DNA of 64,000 nt from an uncultured Flaviramulus sp. Lineage in GTDB: Bacteria; Bacteroidota; Bacteroidia; Flavobacteriales; Flavobacteriaceae. Both the position numbers and the translations under genes were made by a program. The stretch spans positions 1 to 64,000 of the forward strand of contig CANMUP010000008.1 of the NCBI GenBank assembly GCA_947501105.1, read 5' to 3'. This document shows positions 46,640-54,089 of this stretch, piece by piece. The notes under the pieces are model-generated. The model did no database searches. It had not been told where the DNA came from and saw only the letters and a list, made by a program, of their open reading frames with translations. Numbering within the stretch: the stretch's first letter is position 1; every line of letters begins with the position of its first letter.

Positions 46640-47560
46640 ATGCGAAGACGTTTTATAGATTATTTAATCATCTCTTTAAAAGGAATTGCTATGGGTGCTG
46701 CCGATGCTGTTCCAGGGGTTTCTGGTGGTACTATTGCTTTTATTTCTGGTATTTATGAAGAACTAATTTCAACCATTAGCAATGTTAATCTTTCCTTATT
46801 TAAAACTCTTTTTTCTAAAGGCTTAAAAACGTTTTGGCAACAAGCCAACGGAAACTTTTTAACGGCACTTTTATTAGGCATCGTTGTAAGTTTTGTGTCG
46901 TTTATGAGGCTAGCAAAATATTTGCTTGAATACCACCCAATTTTAATCTGGTCATTCTTTTTTGGTTTAATAGTAGCTAGTATTTATTTTGTTGGTAAGC
47001 AAATTACCAAGTGGAATATTGCAGTGCTAGTATCTCTAATTATTGGTGCATGTATTGCTTTTTATATTACTACGCTTCCTGCTTTGGCTAATAATGACAG
47101 TTCGTGGTTTTTATTTTTTGCTGGCGCCATTGCTATTTGCGCCATGATACTCCCTGGTATTTCTGGCTCTTTTATTTTAATAATTCTTGGTGCTTATAAA
47201 ACATTAAGCGATGCTTTACATGATTTTGATATAAAAAGAATAGCCATTTTTACAATAGGTGCTCTTGTAGGTTTACTTAGTTTTAGCCGTGTCTTAAAAT
47301 GGTTGTTTAAGCATCATCATAATGTAACATTAGCACTACTTACTGGGTTTATATTTGGGTCTTTAAATAAAGTTTGGCCTTGGAAAAAAACTTTAACATG
47401 GCATACAAACTCAAAAGGAATAAAAACACCTCTATTAGAAGAAAGTATCTCGCCTTTTTCTTTTGATGGTGAAAACCAAATTACGATGGCAGTAATTTTA
47501 ATGATTCTCGGTTTTTTAACTATTTTTATTCTTGAAAAACTAGGCACGAAAAAACAATAA
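46640..47560 (+). CDS. DUF368-family membrane protein, first copy (306 aa)
   Basis: DUF368 proteins (PopT in Vibrio) have been described as undecaprenyl-phosphate translocases, which return the lipid carrier to the cytoplasmic face for cell-wall and surface-polysaccharide synthesis. The family hallmarks are GIAMGAADAVPGVSGGTIAF near the N-terminus (about 14-33) and the second, related, AICAMILPGISGSFILIILG (about 166-185), within about eight membrane helices. The gene ends in a one-base stop/start overlap with the second copy (TAATG). Confidence 0.9.
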   Translation: MRRRFIDYLIISLKGIAMGAADAVPGVSGGTIAFISGIYEELISTISNVNLSLFKTLFSKGLKTFWQQANGNFLTALLLGIVVSFVSFMRLAKYLLEYHPILIWSFFFGLIVASIYFVGKQITKWNIAVLVSLIIGACIAFYITTLPALANNDSSWFLFFAGAIAICAMILPGISGSFILIILGAYKTLSDALHDFDIKRIAIFTIGALVGLLSFSRVLKWLFKHHHNVTLALLTGFIFGSLNKVWPWKKTLTWHTNSKGIKTPLLEESISPFSFDGENQITMAVILMILGFLTIFILEKLGTKKQ

Positions 47561-48576
47561 TGCAAAGCACCAGAACTTTTACTGATAAACTGTTTCTTAT
47601 TCTTAAGGGATTAGGTATGGGTGCTGCAAATAAAGTTCCTGGTGTTTCTGGTGGTGTAGTAGCTTTTGTCGCTGGCTTTTATGAAGAGTTTATTTACTCG
47701 CTTCAAAAAGTAAATAGTAAAGCATTCAAATTACTTATTAATGGGCGTTTCAAAAGTTTTTATCAATACATAAATGGGAGGTTTTTAGGTTTACTTTTCT
47801 TTGGAATGATAGTCAGCTATTTTAGTGTTTCAAAAATTTTAGACTATCTAATAAAGTATTACGAATTATTTGTTTGGAGTGTTTTCTTTGGAATGATAAT
47901 CGGTTCTATTTATTATATCTATAAAGATTTTGAGGATTGGAATTACAAAACATACCTATCATTAGCTATCGGTATTATAATAGGTTTAAGCATTAGCTTT
48001 TTAAATCCTGCAAAGGAAAATGATAATCTTTGGTTTGTATTTTTATGCGGAATAATTAGTGTTTCTGGCATGACACTTCCTGGTTTTTCTGGTTCGTTTA
48101 TTCTTATTATTTTAGGTAATTATGTATTGCTTTTAGTAGACTCTGTTAATGCTTTATATGATACTTTTTCTGATATTTTAAGAGGTGATTTTAACTTTAT
48201 CGAAAATACTGAACGCATGAGAATGCTCAAAGTTCTTGGTGTTTTTACATTAGGTTCAGTTACAGGTTTAGTCACATTTTCGCATGTATTAAGCTACATT
48301 TTAAAGCATTATAAAAGTATCACGCTTTCTGCTATTATTGGTTTTATTGTTGGATCTTTAGGAGTAGTGTGGCCATGGAAAAAAACAATTTACCAAATAA
48401 ACACCGATGGCAGTTTTATATTAGATTCTACCGGAGAAAAAATAATTGCTAACTACAAACGCTTTCTGCCAGAGCTAAGCTCAGAAACTTTATATGCCAT
48501 TGCATATATTTTTTTGGGCATCTCTATAGTTTTAGCTCTTGAATTTTATGGTAAAAAAACTAGAAAAATCAAATGA
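47560..48576 (+). CDS. DUF368-family membrane protein, second copy (338 aa)
   Basis: This is a paralogue of the preceding protein with the same hallmarks, GLGMGAANKVPGVSGGVVAF and GMTLPGFSGSFILIILGNYV, and a longer C-terminal region before the last helix. The Asp of AADAVPG in copy one is Asn here (AANKVPG), a possible functional difference. It overlaps the first copy by one base and aroE by four (ATGA), so the three genes are translationally coupled. The role is inferred to be undecaprenyl-phosphate recycling. Confidence 0.9.
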   Translation: MQSTRTFTDKLFLILKGLGMGAANKVPGVSGGVVAFVAGFYEEFIYSLQKVNSKAFKLLINGRFKSFYQYINGRFLGLLFFGMIVSYFSVSKILDYLIKYYELFVWSVFFGMIIGSIYYIYKDFEDWNYKTYLSLAIGIIIGLSISFLNPAKENDNLWFVFLCGIISVSGMTLPGFSGSFILIILGNYVLLLVDSVNALYDTFSDILRGDFNFIENTERMRMLKVLGVFTLGSVTGLVTFSHVLSYILKHYKSITLSAIIGFIVGSLGVVWPWKKTIYQINTDGSFILDSTGEKIIANYKRFLPELSSETLYAIAYIFLGISIVLALEFYGKKTRKIK

Positions 48577-49310
48577 ACAAATTAGGGCTTTTAGGTAAAA
48601 ACATATCATATTCATTTTCAAAATCATATTTTAAAAAAAAGTTTGATGATGAAAAAATTAATAATACTACTTACGAGAATTTTGATATCGACTCTATCGA
48701 TTCTTTTCCTTCATTAGTAAAAAATACAGAAGGTTTAAAAGGATTAAATGTTACTATCCCGTATAAAGAACAAGTGATTCCATTTCTTGATAAAGTGAAT
48801 AAAAAAGCGAAAGTCATTGGAGCTGTAAATACCATAAAAGTTACAAAAAAAGGAAATCTAGTAGGCTACAATACGGATTGTTATGGTTTTAAAAAATCAC
48901 TAAAACCCTTTTTAAAAACGCATCATAAAAAGGCATTGATTCTTGGTACGGGAGGTGCAAGTAAAGCAGTTGCATTTAGCTTAAAACAACTAAATATAGA
49001 TTATAGTTATGTTTCAAGAACTGCTTCAAACAAAGTTCAATTTACTTACAATATGCTATCTGAAGAAGCTATCAATGAACACACAATTATAATAAACTGC
49101 ACGCCTTTGGGCACATTTCCTAACGTAAATGACTGTCCAGAAATTCCTTATAAAGCTATTACTAATAAGCATATTTTATTTGATTTAATATATAATCCTG
49201 AAGAAACCAAATTTCTTAATTTGGGTAAAATTAATGGAGCTACTATAATTAACGGATTAGATATGTTAAAATTTCAAGCTGAAAAAGCATGGTCTATCTG
49301 GAATTTGTAG
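48573..49310 (+). CDS. aroE: Shikimate dehydrogenase (245 aa)
   Basis: The enzyme reduces 3-dehydroshikimate to shikimate with NADPH in chorismate synthesis. Visible: LGKNISYSFSKSYF (shikimate-binding Ser pair), GLNVTIPYKEQVIPFLD with the catalytic Lys, AVNTIKV, GYNTDCYGF with the catalytic Asp, the nucleotide-binding LILGTGGASKAVAF (about 127-140) and INGLDMLKFQAEKAW. At 245 residues it is somewhat shorter than E. coli AroE, as is usual in this phylum. It overlaps the upstream DUF368 gene by four bases. Confidence 0.94.
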   Translation: MNKLGLLGKNISYSFSKSYFKKKFDDEKINNTTYENFDIDSIDSFPSLVKNTEGLKGLNVTIPYKEQVIPFLDKVNKKAKVIGAVNTIKVTKKGNLVGYNTDCYGFKKSLKPFLKTHHKKALILGTGGASKAVAFSLKQLNIDYSYVSRTASNKVQFTYNMLSEEAINEHTIIINCTPLGTFPNVNDCPEIPYKAITNKHILFDLIYNPEETKFLNLGKINGATIINGLDMLKFQAEKAWSIWNL

Positions 49311-49349
49311 TAAAATAATTACTCAAAGCGTTAAAAGCACTGCTTCCTC

Positions 49350-49380
49350 TTTGTAAATACTAGAGTTGTTATTATCTTTA
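49350..49380 (+). promoter_or_regulatory. Promoter candidate of the DUF349 gene
   Basis: TTTG (49350-49353), a 19-base spacer and TATCTTTA (49373-49380) fit the Bacteroidota consensus except for the last -7 base. The start codon is 39 bases downstream. Confidence 0.4.
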
Positions 49381-49419
49381 AACTTTAAAGTATTAAACGA
49401 ACCCTAAACATTTTTTAAA

Positions 49420-51444
49420 ATGTCTGAGATAGATAACCTGCAAAAAGCAGACGGAATAGAGGAAAATAAATTAATCATTGATAATGATGATACTACTGAA
49501 AACAAATCATCTGAACTTAATGAAACCACACCTGTTGAGACTCCACAAGTAAATGGTGATGAAACATCTTCTGAAGTAACAGAAACTGTAAATGAGAATA
49601 GCCCTGAACAAAAAGAAGAAGAAGAAGAAATTGAAGCTTCAGAAAATGAAGATGTTATAAATGAAATTGAAGAATCTAATGCTGAAGATGCTGAAGATGA
49701 AGGCAATAAGGAACGCCACAGTATTGAGGTAAAAGAATACGATAAAATGTCGTTAGAATCTTTGGCAATCGAGCTAGAAAAGCTCGTGAAAAATGAAAAG
49801 ATTCAAGCTATAAAATCTCCTGTAAATGATATAAATAATGAGTTTAAAACTAAATTTCAGGCTTTATTAGATGAGAAAAAAACAGAGTTCTTAAACGATG
49901 GCGGGAATGAAATAGATTTTTATTACTCCTCTCCTATTCAAAAACGATTTAAAACTGCTTATAAAGAATATAGAAATAAACTTAACGAGCATTATAAAAG
50001 TTTAGAAAAAAACCTGAAGCAAAACTTAACAGATAAGCTTGAAATTATTGAAGAGTTAAAAGGTTTGCTTAGCGTTGAAGAAAATATAAATACTACATAC
50101 AAGCACTTTAAAGAGTTACAAGAAAAGTGGAGAAACACTGGACCAATACCAAGAGATAAATACAATAATGCTTGGAATTCGTATCACCATCACGTTGAAC
50201 GTTTTTATGACTTTTTACATTTAAATAGAGATTTACGAGATTTAGACTTTAAGCATAATTTAGATAAAAAATTAAAAATTATCGAGCGTGCAGAAGAATT
50301 AGCACAAGATGACAATGTAATGCGTTCTTTTAGAGAGTTACAAGAACTTCATAAAATGTGGAAAGAAGAACTTGGTCCTGTTGGAAGAGAGCATAGAGAA
50401 GGTATTTGGGAAAGGTTTAAAGTAGCTACAAAAATAATCAATGATAAACGTCAAGTTTATTACAAGGAAATTGATAAGGTTTACGAAAAAAATCTTGAAA
50501 ACAAGCTTGAAATTATAGCTAATATAGATGTTATTAATGCTCAAGAAAGTAGTTCTCACAGTTCTTGGCAAAAGAAAATAAAAGAAATTGAAGCATTACG
50601 CAATAATTTTTTTAATGCGGGGAAAGTGCCTATAAAAGTTAACGAAGCAACATGGGCAAAGTTTAAAGATTCAGTAAGAACTTTTAACAAGAAAAAAAAT
50701 GCTTTTTATAAAGGGTTAAAAAAAGAGCAGTTTGAAAACCTTAAGAAAAAGCTTGAACTCATTAAAATTGCTGAGGACAATAAAGAAAGTGAAGATGTAG
50801 AGGTTACTACAGCGTTGATGAAAAAAATCCAAAGTGATTGGAAAAAAATTGGTCATGTACCGCGCAGAGACAGTGACAAAATATGGAAGCAATTTAAAAC
50901 TGCTTGTAACTATTATTTTGATAAACTACATTCAAAAAGAAATGCAGCAAACCATGAACAAGTTGATGCTTATAACAAAAAACAAGAGCTTTTAAGCTCG
51001 CTAAAAGAATTAAGCTTATCTGGAGAGAAAGACAAAGATTTGTCGACCATAAAAGAGCAAATAGAGAAATGGAAAAGCATTGGTAGAGTACCAAATGATA
51101 AGCGATATATTGAAGGAAAGTTTAATAAATCTTTAGATGGTTTATTTTCAAACTTAAAAATGGATAAGAATGAAGTTGAAATGATTAAGTATGAAAACAA
51201 ATTAGAAAATTTAAATAGAACTGATAACGACAATAGAAATTTAGATAATGAACGTTCATTTATAAGAAAAAAAATAGACGAGGTAAAAGGCCAGATTAAT
51301 CAATTAGAAAACAATTTACAATTTTTCACAAATGTTGATGATGAAAACCCTCTGGTAAAAGAAGTTCATAATAACATTAAAACACATAAGCAAGCTTTAA
51401 CCCTTTGGAAAACGAAGCTTACCAAAATCAAGGAACTTTATTAA
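49420..51444 (+). CDS. DUF349-repeat coiled-coil protein with acidic N-terminus (674 aa)
   Basis: The first ~110 residues are low-complexity and very rich in Glu, Asp and Asn (EEEEIEASENED). The rest is helical and contains about six DUF349 repeats, each with a W-K-x-I/T-G-x-V/I-P-R type centre (KWRNTGPIPRDKYNNAW, MWKEELGPVGREH, DWKKIGHVPRRDSDKIW, KWKSIGRVPNDKRY). No signal peptide is seen, so the protein is cytosolic. DUF349 repeats are of unknown function. It is monocistronic: its own promoter candidate lies upstream and a strong terminator follows. Confidence 0.88.
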   Translation: MSEIDNLQKADGIEENKLIIDNDDTTENKSSELNETTPVETPQVNGDETSSEVTETVNENSPEQKEEEEEIEASENEDVINEIEESNAEDAEDEGNKERHSIEVKEYDKMSLESLAIELEKLVKNEKIQAIKSPVNDINNEFKTKFQALLDEKKTEFLNDGGNEIDFYYSSPIQKRFKTAYKEYRNKLNEHYKSLEKNLKQNLTDKLEIIEELKGLLSVEENINTTYKHFKELQEKWRNTGPIPRDKYNNAWNSYHHHVERFYDFLHLNRDLRDLDFKHNLDKKLKIIERAEELAQDDNVMRSFRELQELHKMWKEELGPVGREHREGIWERFKVATKIINDKRQVYYKEIDKVYEKNLENKLEIIANIDVINAQESSSHSSWQKKIKEIEALRNNFFNAGKVPIKVNEATWAKFKDSVRTFNKKKNAFYKGLKKEQFENLKKKLELIKIAEDNKESEDVEVTTALMKKIQSDWKKIGHVPRRDSDKIWKQFKTACNYYFDKLHSKRNAANHEQVDAYNKKQELLSSLKELSLSGEKDKDLSTIKEQIEKWKSIGRVPNDKRYIEGKFNKSLDGLFSNLKMDKNEVEMIKYENKLENLNRTDNDNRNLDNERSFIRKKIDEVKGQINQLENNLQFFTNVDDENPLVKEVHNNIKTHKQALTLWKTKLTKIKELY

Positions 51445-51462
51445 AAAAATTTTATGAAAACT

Positions 51463-51492
51463 AAAAAGCCAACTAAATAGTTGGCTTTTTTA
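51463..51492 (+). terminator. Bidirectional terminator between the DUF349 gene and mazG
   Basis: AAAAAGCCAACTA (51463-51475) pairs perfectly with TAGTTGGCTTTTT (51478-51490) with a two-base spacer; the A and T runs on the two sides let it work for both convergent genes. Confidence 0.85.
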
Positions 51493-51525
51493 TTACATAT
51501 ATTTCTGTTGTTTATTAAAAAAAAT

Positions 51526-52305
51526 CTAATTAGGTAATTGTTTAGCTTGTTCCCAAAACACATCCATTTCAGCAAGTGTCATATCTTTTAAGGGTTTGTT
51601 TAAACTTTTTGCTTTAGCTTCAAGATATTGAAATCGTTTTGAAAACTTTTTATTAGTACGCTCTAAAGCATTTTCTGGATTTATATTTAAAAACCGTGCA
51701 TAGTTTACCATAGAAAACATAACGTCTCCAAATTCGCTTTCCATTTTATCATGGTCACCAGAATCTACTTCGGCTTTAAATTCAGTTAATTCCTCTTCTA
51801 CTTTTTCCCAAACCTGATTAGGTTCTTCCCAATCAAAACCAACTCCAGAAACTTTTTCTTGAATTCTATTAGCTTTTACTAAAGCAGGTAAGCTTTTAGG
51901 CACGCCTTCTAAAACACTAGTTTTTCCTTCTTTTAGTTTTAGGTTTTCCCAATTTCGTTTAACATCGTCTTCGTTTTCAACTTTAACATCACTGTAAATA
52001 TGAGGGTGCCTGCTTATTAACTTTTCGCAAATACTATTACAAACATCAGCAATATCAAAAGCTTTAGTTTCACTTCCTATTTTTGAGTAAAATACAATGT
52101 GAAGCAAAACATCTCCCAACTCTTTTTTTACTTCACCCAAATCCTTATCTAAAATAGCATCACCAAGCTCATAAGTCTCTTCTATGGTTAGATGACGTAA
52201 TGTTTCCATGGTTTGCTTTTTATCCCAAGGACATTGCTCACGCAACTCATCCATAATGGTTAATAATCTATCAAAAGCTTTAAGTTGGGTTGCTCTGGAA
52301 TTCAT
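51526..52305 (-). CDS. mazG: Nucleoside triphosphate pyrophosphohydrolase MazG (259 aa)
   Basis: MazG hydrolyses (d)NTPs to monophosphates and removes damaged nucleotides; in E. coli it also affects ppGpp levels. The two tandem MazG domains are visible: CPWDKKQTMETLRHLTIEETYEL with KKELGDVLLHIVFYSKI in the N-terminal half and KVEEELTEFKAEV with ESEFGDVMFSMVNYARF in the C-terminal half (EExxE and ExxD metal-binding motifs). The length is normal. It converges with the DUF349 gene. Confidence 0.94.
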   Translation of the reverse strand: MNSRATQLKAFDRLLTIMDELREQCPWDKKQTMETLRHLTIEETYELGDAILDKDLGEVKKELGDVLLHIVFYSKIGSETKAFDIADVCNSICEKLISRHPHIYSDVKVENEDDVKRNWENLKLKEGKTSVLEGVPKSLPALVKANRIQEKVSGVGFDWEEPNQVWEKVEEELTEFKAEVDSGDHDKMESEFGDVMFSMVNYARFLNINPENALERTNKKFSKRFQYLEAKAKSLNKPLKDMTLAEMDVFWEQAKQLPN

Positions 52306-52444
52306 TTTTGAAGTTTTTGTAAAAATACAATTTTGATTTTCTGAATTTGAAATAATTCATTCAATAATTTTATTAAGCATTTTTAAATTTCTTAGTTATT
52401 TCAATTTATAGTATTGCTTGACTTTATCAGAAAAAATCGATAGC

Positions 52445-52534
52445 TTCGTTTAACGTTGTATATAAATCACATGTGCTGAATTTATTTCAGTATTAAAACG
52501 GACCCATATACTTGAAAAACATTAGCCACTAGCA
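52445..52534. repeat. Left inverted-repeat flank of the cassette
   Basis: TTCGTTTAACGT at 52445-52456 and AGCCACTAGCA at 52524-52534 are the exact reverse complements of sequences at 53805-53816 and 53717-53727. The inner repeat ends 12 bases before the start codon of the WYL regulator gene. Confidence 0.5.
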
Positions 52535-52546
52535 GAAAATACGAAA

Positions 52547-53257
52547 ATGGAAGAAAAAGAAAAACCAAGACTTTCAAGATTAACTGCTATTCTTACTCAA
52601 CTACAATCTAAAAGAATTATTACGGCAAAACAGCTTGCTGAAAAACACGATGTTAGTGTAAGAACCATTTATCGAGATATTCGCACACTTGAAAAATCAG
52701 GAATACCTATTGTAACCGAAGAAGGGAAAGGCTATTCTATTATGGAAGGTTATCACCTTCCACCTGTTCTTTTTACAGAGGAGGAAGCCAATGCTTTAAT
52801 CACGATAGAACAATTAGCAATCAAAAACAAAGACCAGTCATTAGTTGATAACATTACTAGTGCATTAGAAAAAATAAAAGCCATCTTACGATACTCTCAA
52901 AAAGGAAATGCAGATTTATTGTCTGATAGAATTTACTTTAGTGGGAACAACAATGAAGAGAAAACGAGTAATAATCTAATGCAAATACAATCTGCAATAA
53001 CCCAATATAAAGTCTTAACGATAGATTACCTTTCTTCTGAAAATAAACCAACCACTCGAAACATTGAACCTTTTGCTATCTACAGCATTCACGGAGATTT
53101 CTTGTTAATAGCTTTTTGTCGATTGCGAAATGATTTTAGACACTTTAGAATAGATTTTATCGAAAATCTTGTTACTGAAAGCAAAACATTTAACCCGCAT
53201 AATATGACTATAAAAGAATATTTTGAAAAATATGTAAAGAATCAAAAGCACCCTTGA
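52547..53257 (+). CDS. YafY-type transcriptional regulator with HTH and WYL domains (236 aa)
   Basis: The N-terminal winged helix (RLTAILTQLQSKRIITAKQLAEKHDVSVRTIYRDIRTLE, visible in pieces; about 8-65) is of the DeoR/HTH_11 type, and the C-terminal part is a WYL domain (about 140-225, with RNIEPFAIYSIHGDFLLIAFCRLRNDFRHFRID in pieces). WYL domains bind small ligands or nucleic-acid ends and often control defence or stress genes. The conserved W-Y-L triplet is partly changed (DFLLIAF). It lies 61 bases upstream of the DUF4345 gene on the same strand and probably regulates it. Both genes are inside inverted repeats. Confidence 0.88.
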   Translation: MEEKEKPRLSRLTAILTQLQSKRIITAKQLAEKHDVSVRTIYRDIRTLEKSGIPIVTEEGKGYSIMEGYHLPPVLFTEEEANALITIEQLAIKNKDQSLVDNITSALEKIKAILRYSQKGNADLLSDRIYFSGNNNEEKTSNNLMQIQSAITQYKVLTIDYLSSENKPTTRNIEPFAIYSIHGDFLLIAFCRLRNDFRHFRIDFIENLVTESKTFNPHNMTIKEYFEKYVKNQKHP

Positions 53258-53281
53258 CACACCTTTGTCACAACCTCAATT

Positions 53282-53289
53282 TACATTTG
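53282..53289 (+). promoter_or_regulatory. Candidate -7 box of the DUF4345 gene (TACATTTG)
   Basis: TACATTTG matches TAnnTTTG, 30 bases before the start codon. A TTTG at 53264-53267 is only 14 bases upstream and a TTG at 53254-53256 is 25 bases upstream, neither at ideal spacing. Confidence 0.3.
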
Positions 53290-53318
53290 TAGAAATATTA
53301 ATAATAAAAAAACTTAAA

Positions 53319-53705
53319 ATGGAAATTATCAGAATCGTAATCTTGTCGTTATCAGCCTTAATGCTTGTCTTTGTAGGTGTAATGAGGTTAAGCAATCCAA
53401 TCAAAACCTATTTAAAGAATTCAGGGATCAAACTAGAAAATGATGCTAGCCTTTTAAACGAAATGAGAGGAGTCAGTGCAGTAATGCTTTCCGCAGGAAT
53501 AATTATTGCACTCGGTATATTTATTGAAAAGTTAACCTTTACTTCTCACTTTATTGCATCTCTAATTTTTGTAGGTTTCGCAATTGGTAGATTAATCAGT
53601 TTCAAAGCAGATGGTAAACCAAGCAAGCAAATTACGCAAGGAATTTTATTTGAACTTGTATTAGGAGTAGCAAATGTTTTTTGTTTGATAAATAGTTGGA
53701 GTTAA
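53319..53705 (+). CDS. DUF4345-family small membrane protein (128 aa)
   Basis: I chose the ATG at 53319 (MEIIRIVILSLSALMLV), which begins directly with the first membrane helix; an upstream start at 53265 adds 18 residues unlike the family. Four hydrophobic helices are visible. The segment LLNEMRGVSAVMLSAGIIIA and the later IGRLISFKADGKPS are the DUF4345 hallmarks as I remember them. Function is unknown. It often travels with small HTH regulators, as here. Confidence 0.8.
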   Translation: MEIIRIVILSLSALMLVFVGVMRLSNPIKTYLKNSGIKLENDASLLNEMRGVSAVMLSAGIIIALGIFIEKLTFTSHFIASLIFVGFAIGRLISFKADGKPSKQITQGILFELVLGVANVFCLINSWS

Positions 53706-53716
53706 GTTTAAAATGT

Positions 53717-53816
53717 TGCTAGTGGCTCGCAACATATTGTACTTGGGAAACTCGAAGGGTTTCCTCTGGTTCGGTATCTTTTATTATTTTAGACCTACAC
53801 AAACACGTTAAACGAA
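53717..53816. repeat. Right inverted-repeat flank of the cassette
   Basis: TGCTAGTGGCT at 53717-53727 and ACGTTAAACGAA at 53805-53816 are the reverse complements of the left flank repeats. The inner repeat starts 12 bases after the DUF4345 stop codon, mirroring the 12-base gap on the left side. Confidence 0.5.
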
Positions 53817-53869
53817 CCTCTCCAAAGTAAAGCTAATTTTGGTTTAATTACATAAGCTAACAGATATCT

Positions 53870-54017
53870 GCGTTAGGGATTGCAGTGGCATCCTTTTTAA
53901 AAATGGCTAGTACTACATTAGCTTTTAAGTAAATAATAAACTGATAGCCACGACGCTCGCTCCTCGCTATGAGGTTTTAAAAAGATATAGCGGAAAGCCC
54001 GACCCTTGTGGTAACGC
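53870..54017 (+). ncRNA. Candidate structured RNA, possibly Flavo-1-like
   Basis: The element folds into a multi-branch structure: closing stem GCGTTA (53870-53875) with TAACGC (54012-54017); a perfect 10-bp stem CTTTTTAAAA (53893-53902) with TTTTAAAAAG (53975-53984); and inside it two hairpins, TGGCTA/TAGCCA (53904-53909 with 53945-53950) and CCTC/GAGG (53962-53965 with 53971-53974). Single-stranded segments GGGATTGCAGTGGCATC and ATATAGCGGAAAGCCCGACC are of a kind I recall from recurrent intergenic elements of flavobacteria, and the Rfam family Flavo-1 RNA is my best guess. A -7 box candidate lies 29 bases upstream (53834-53841) and a terminator 25 bases downstream, consistent with an independent transcript of about 200 nt. 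Family identity is not certain. Confidence 0.5.
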
Positions 54018-54041
54018 CCAAATCGTAAATCGAATAAACTA

Positions 54042-54070
54042 AAAAATCCAGCTATAAAAGCTGGATTTTT
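54042..54070. terminator. Bidirectional terminator between the RNA element and acn
   Basis: AAAAATCCAGCT (54042-54053) pairs perfectly with AGCTGGATTTTT (54059-54070) around a five-base loop. The A and T flanks let it end both a plus-strand transcript (RNA element) and acn on the minus strand. Confidence 0.85.
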
Positions 54071-54089
54071 GATATTATAATGGTTAAAA

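Larger units (their letters stand above)
52445..53816. mobile_element. Candidate inverted-repeat-bounded gene cassette (WYL regulator plus DUF4345 protein)
   Basis: The two genes at 52547-53705 are enclosed by two nested inverted repeats: an outer pair TTCGTTTAACGT (52445-52456) / ACGTTAAACGAA (53805-53816) and an inner pair AGCCACTAGCA (52524-52534) / TGCTAGTGGCT (53717-53727). Outer-to-inner spacing is similar on both sides (67 and 77 bases), although the sequence between is not conserved. No transposase or integrase is inside. This suggests a small mobilised or recombined cassette inserted between mazG and acn; the mechanism is unknown. Confidence 0.4.
53706..54089. other. Structured non-coding gap of 384 bases
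   Basis: There is no gene here. From left to right it holds: hairpin TGTTGC/GCAACA (53714-53719 with 53729-53734) overlapping the inner cassette repeat; hairpin GGAAAC/GTTTCC (53746-53751 with 53759-53764); the outer cassette repeat (53805-53816); a -7 box candidate TAATTTTG (53834-53841); the multi-stem RNA-like element (53870-54017); and a terminator (54042-54070). Its base composition looks less AT-rich than the gaps elsewhere in the window. Confidence 0.6.

Noticed and set aside
49404-49706. Minus-strand Ser-rich ORF opposite the DUF349 gene start
   Set aside because: It is the complement of the Glu/Asp-rich low-complexity region; the serine-rich product is what such codons give when read backwards.
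53800-54020. Integron attC-like site (GTTAAAC at 53808, GCGTTA/TAACGC pair)
   Set aside because: attC sites run from an AAC-type core to a GTT-type core; here the structured element starts with GTT and ends with AAC, and no integrase gene or cassette array is visible.
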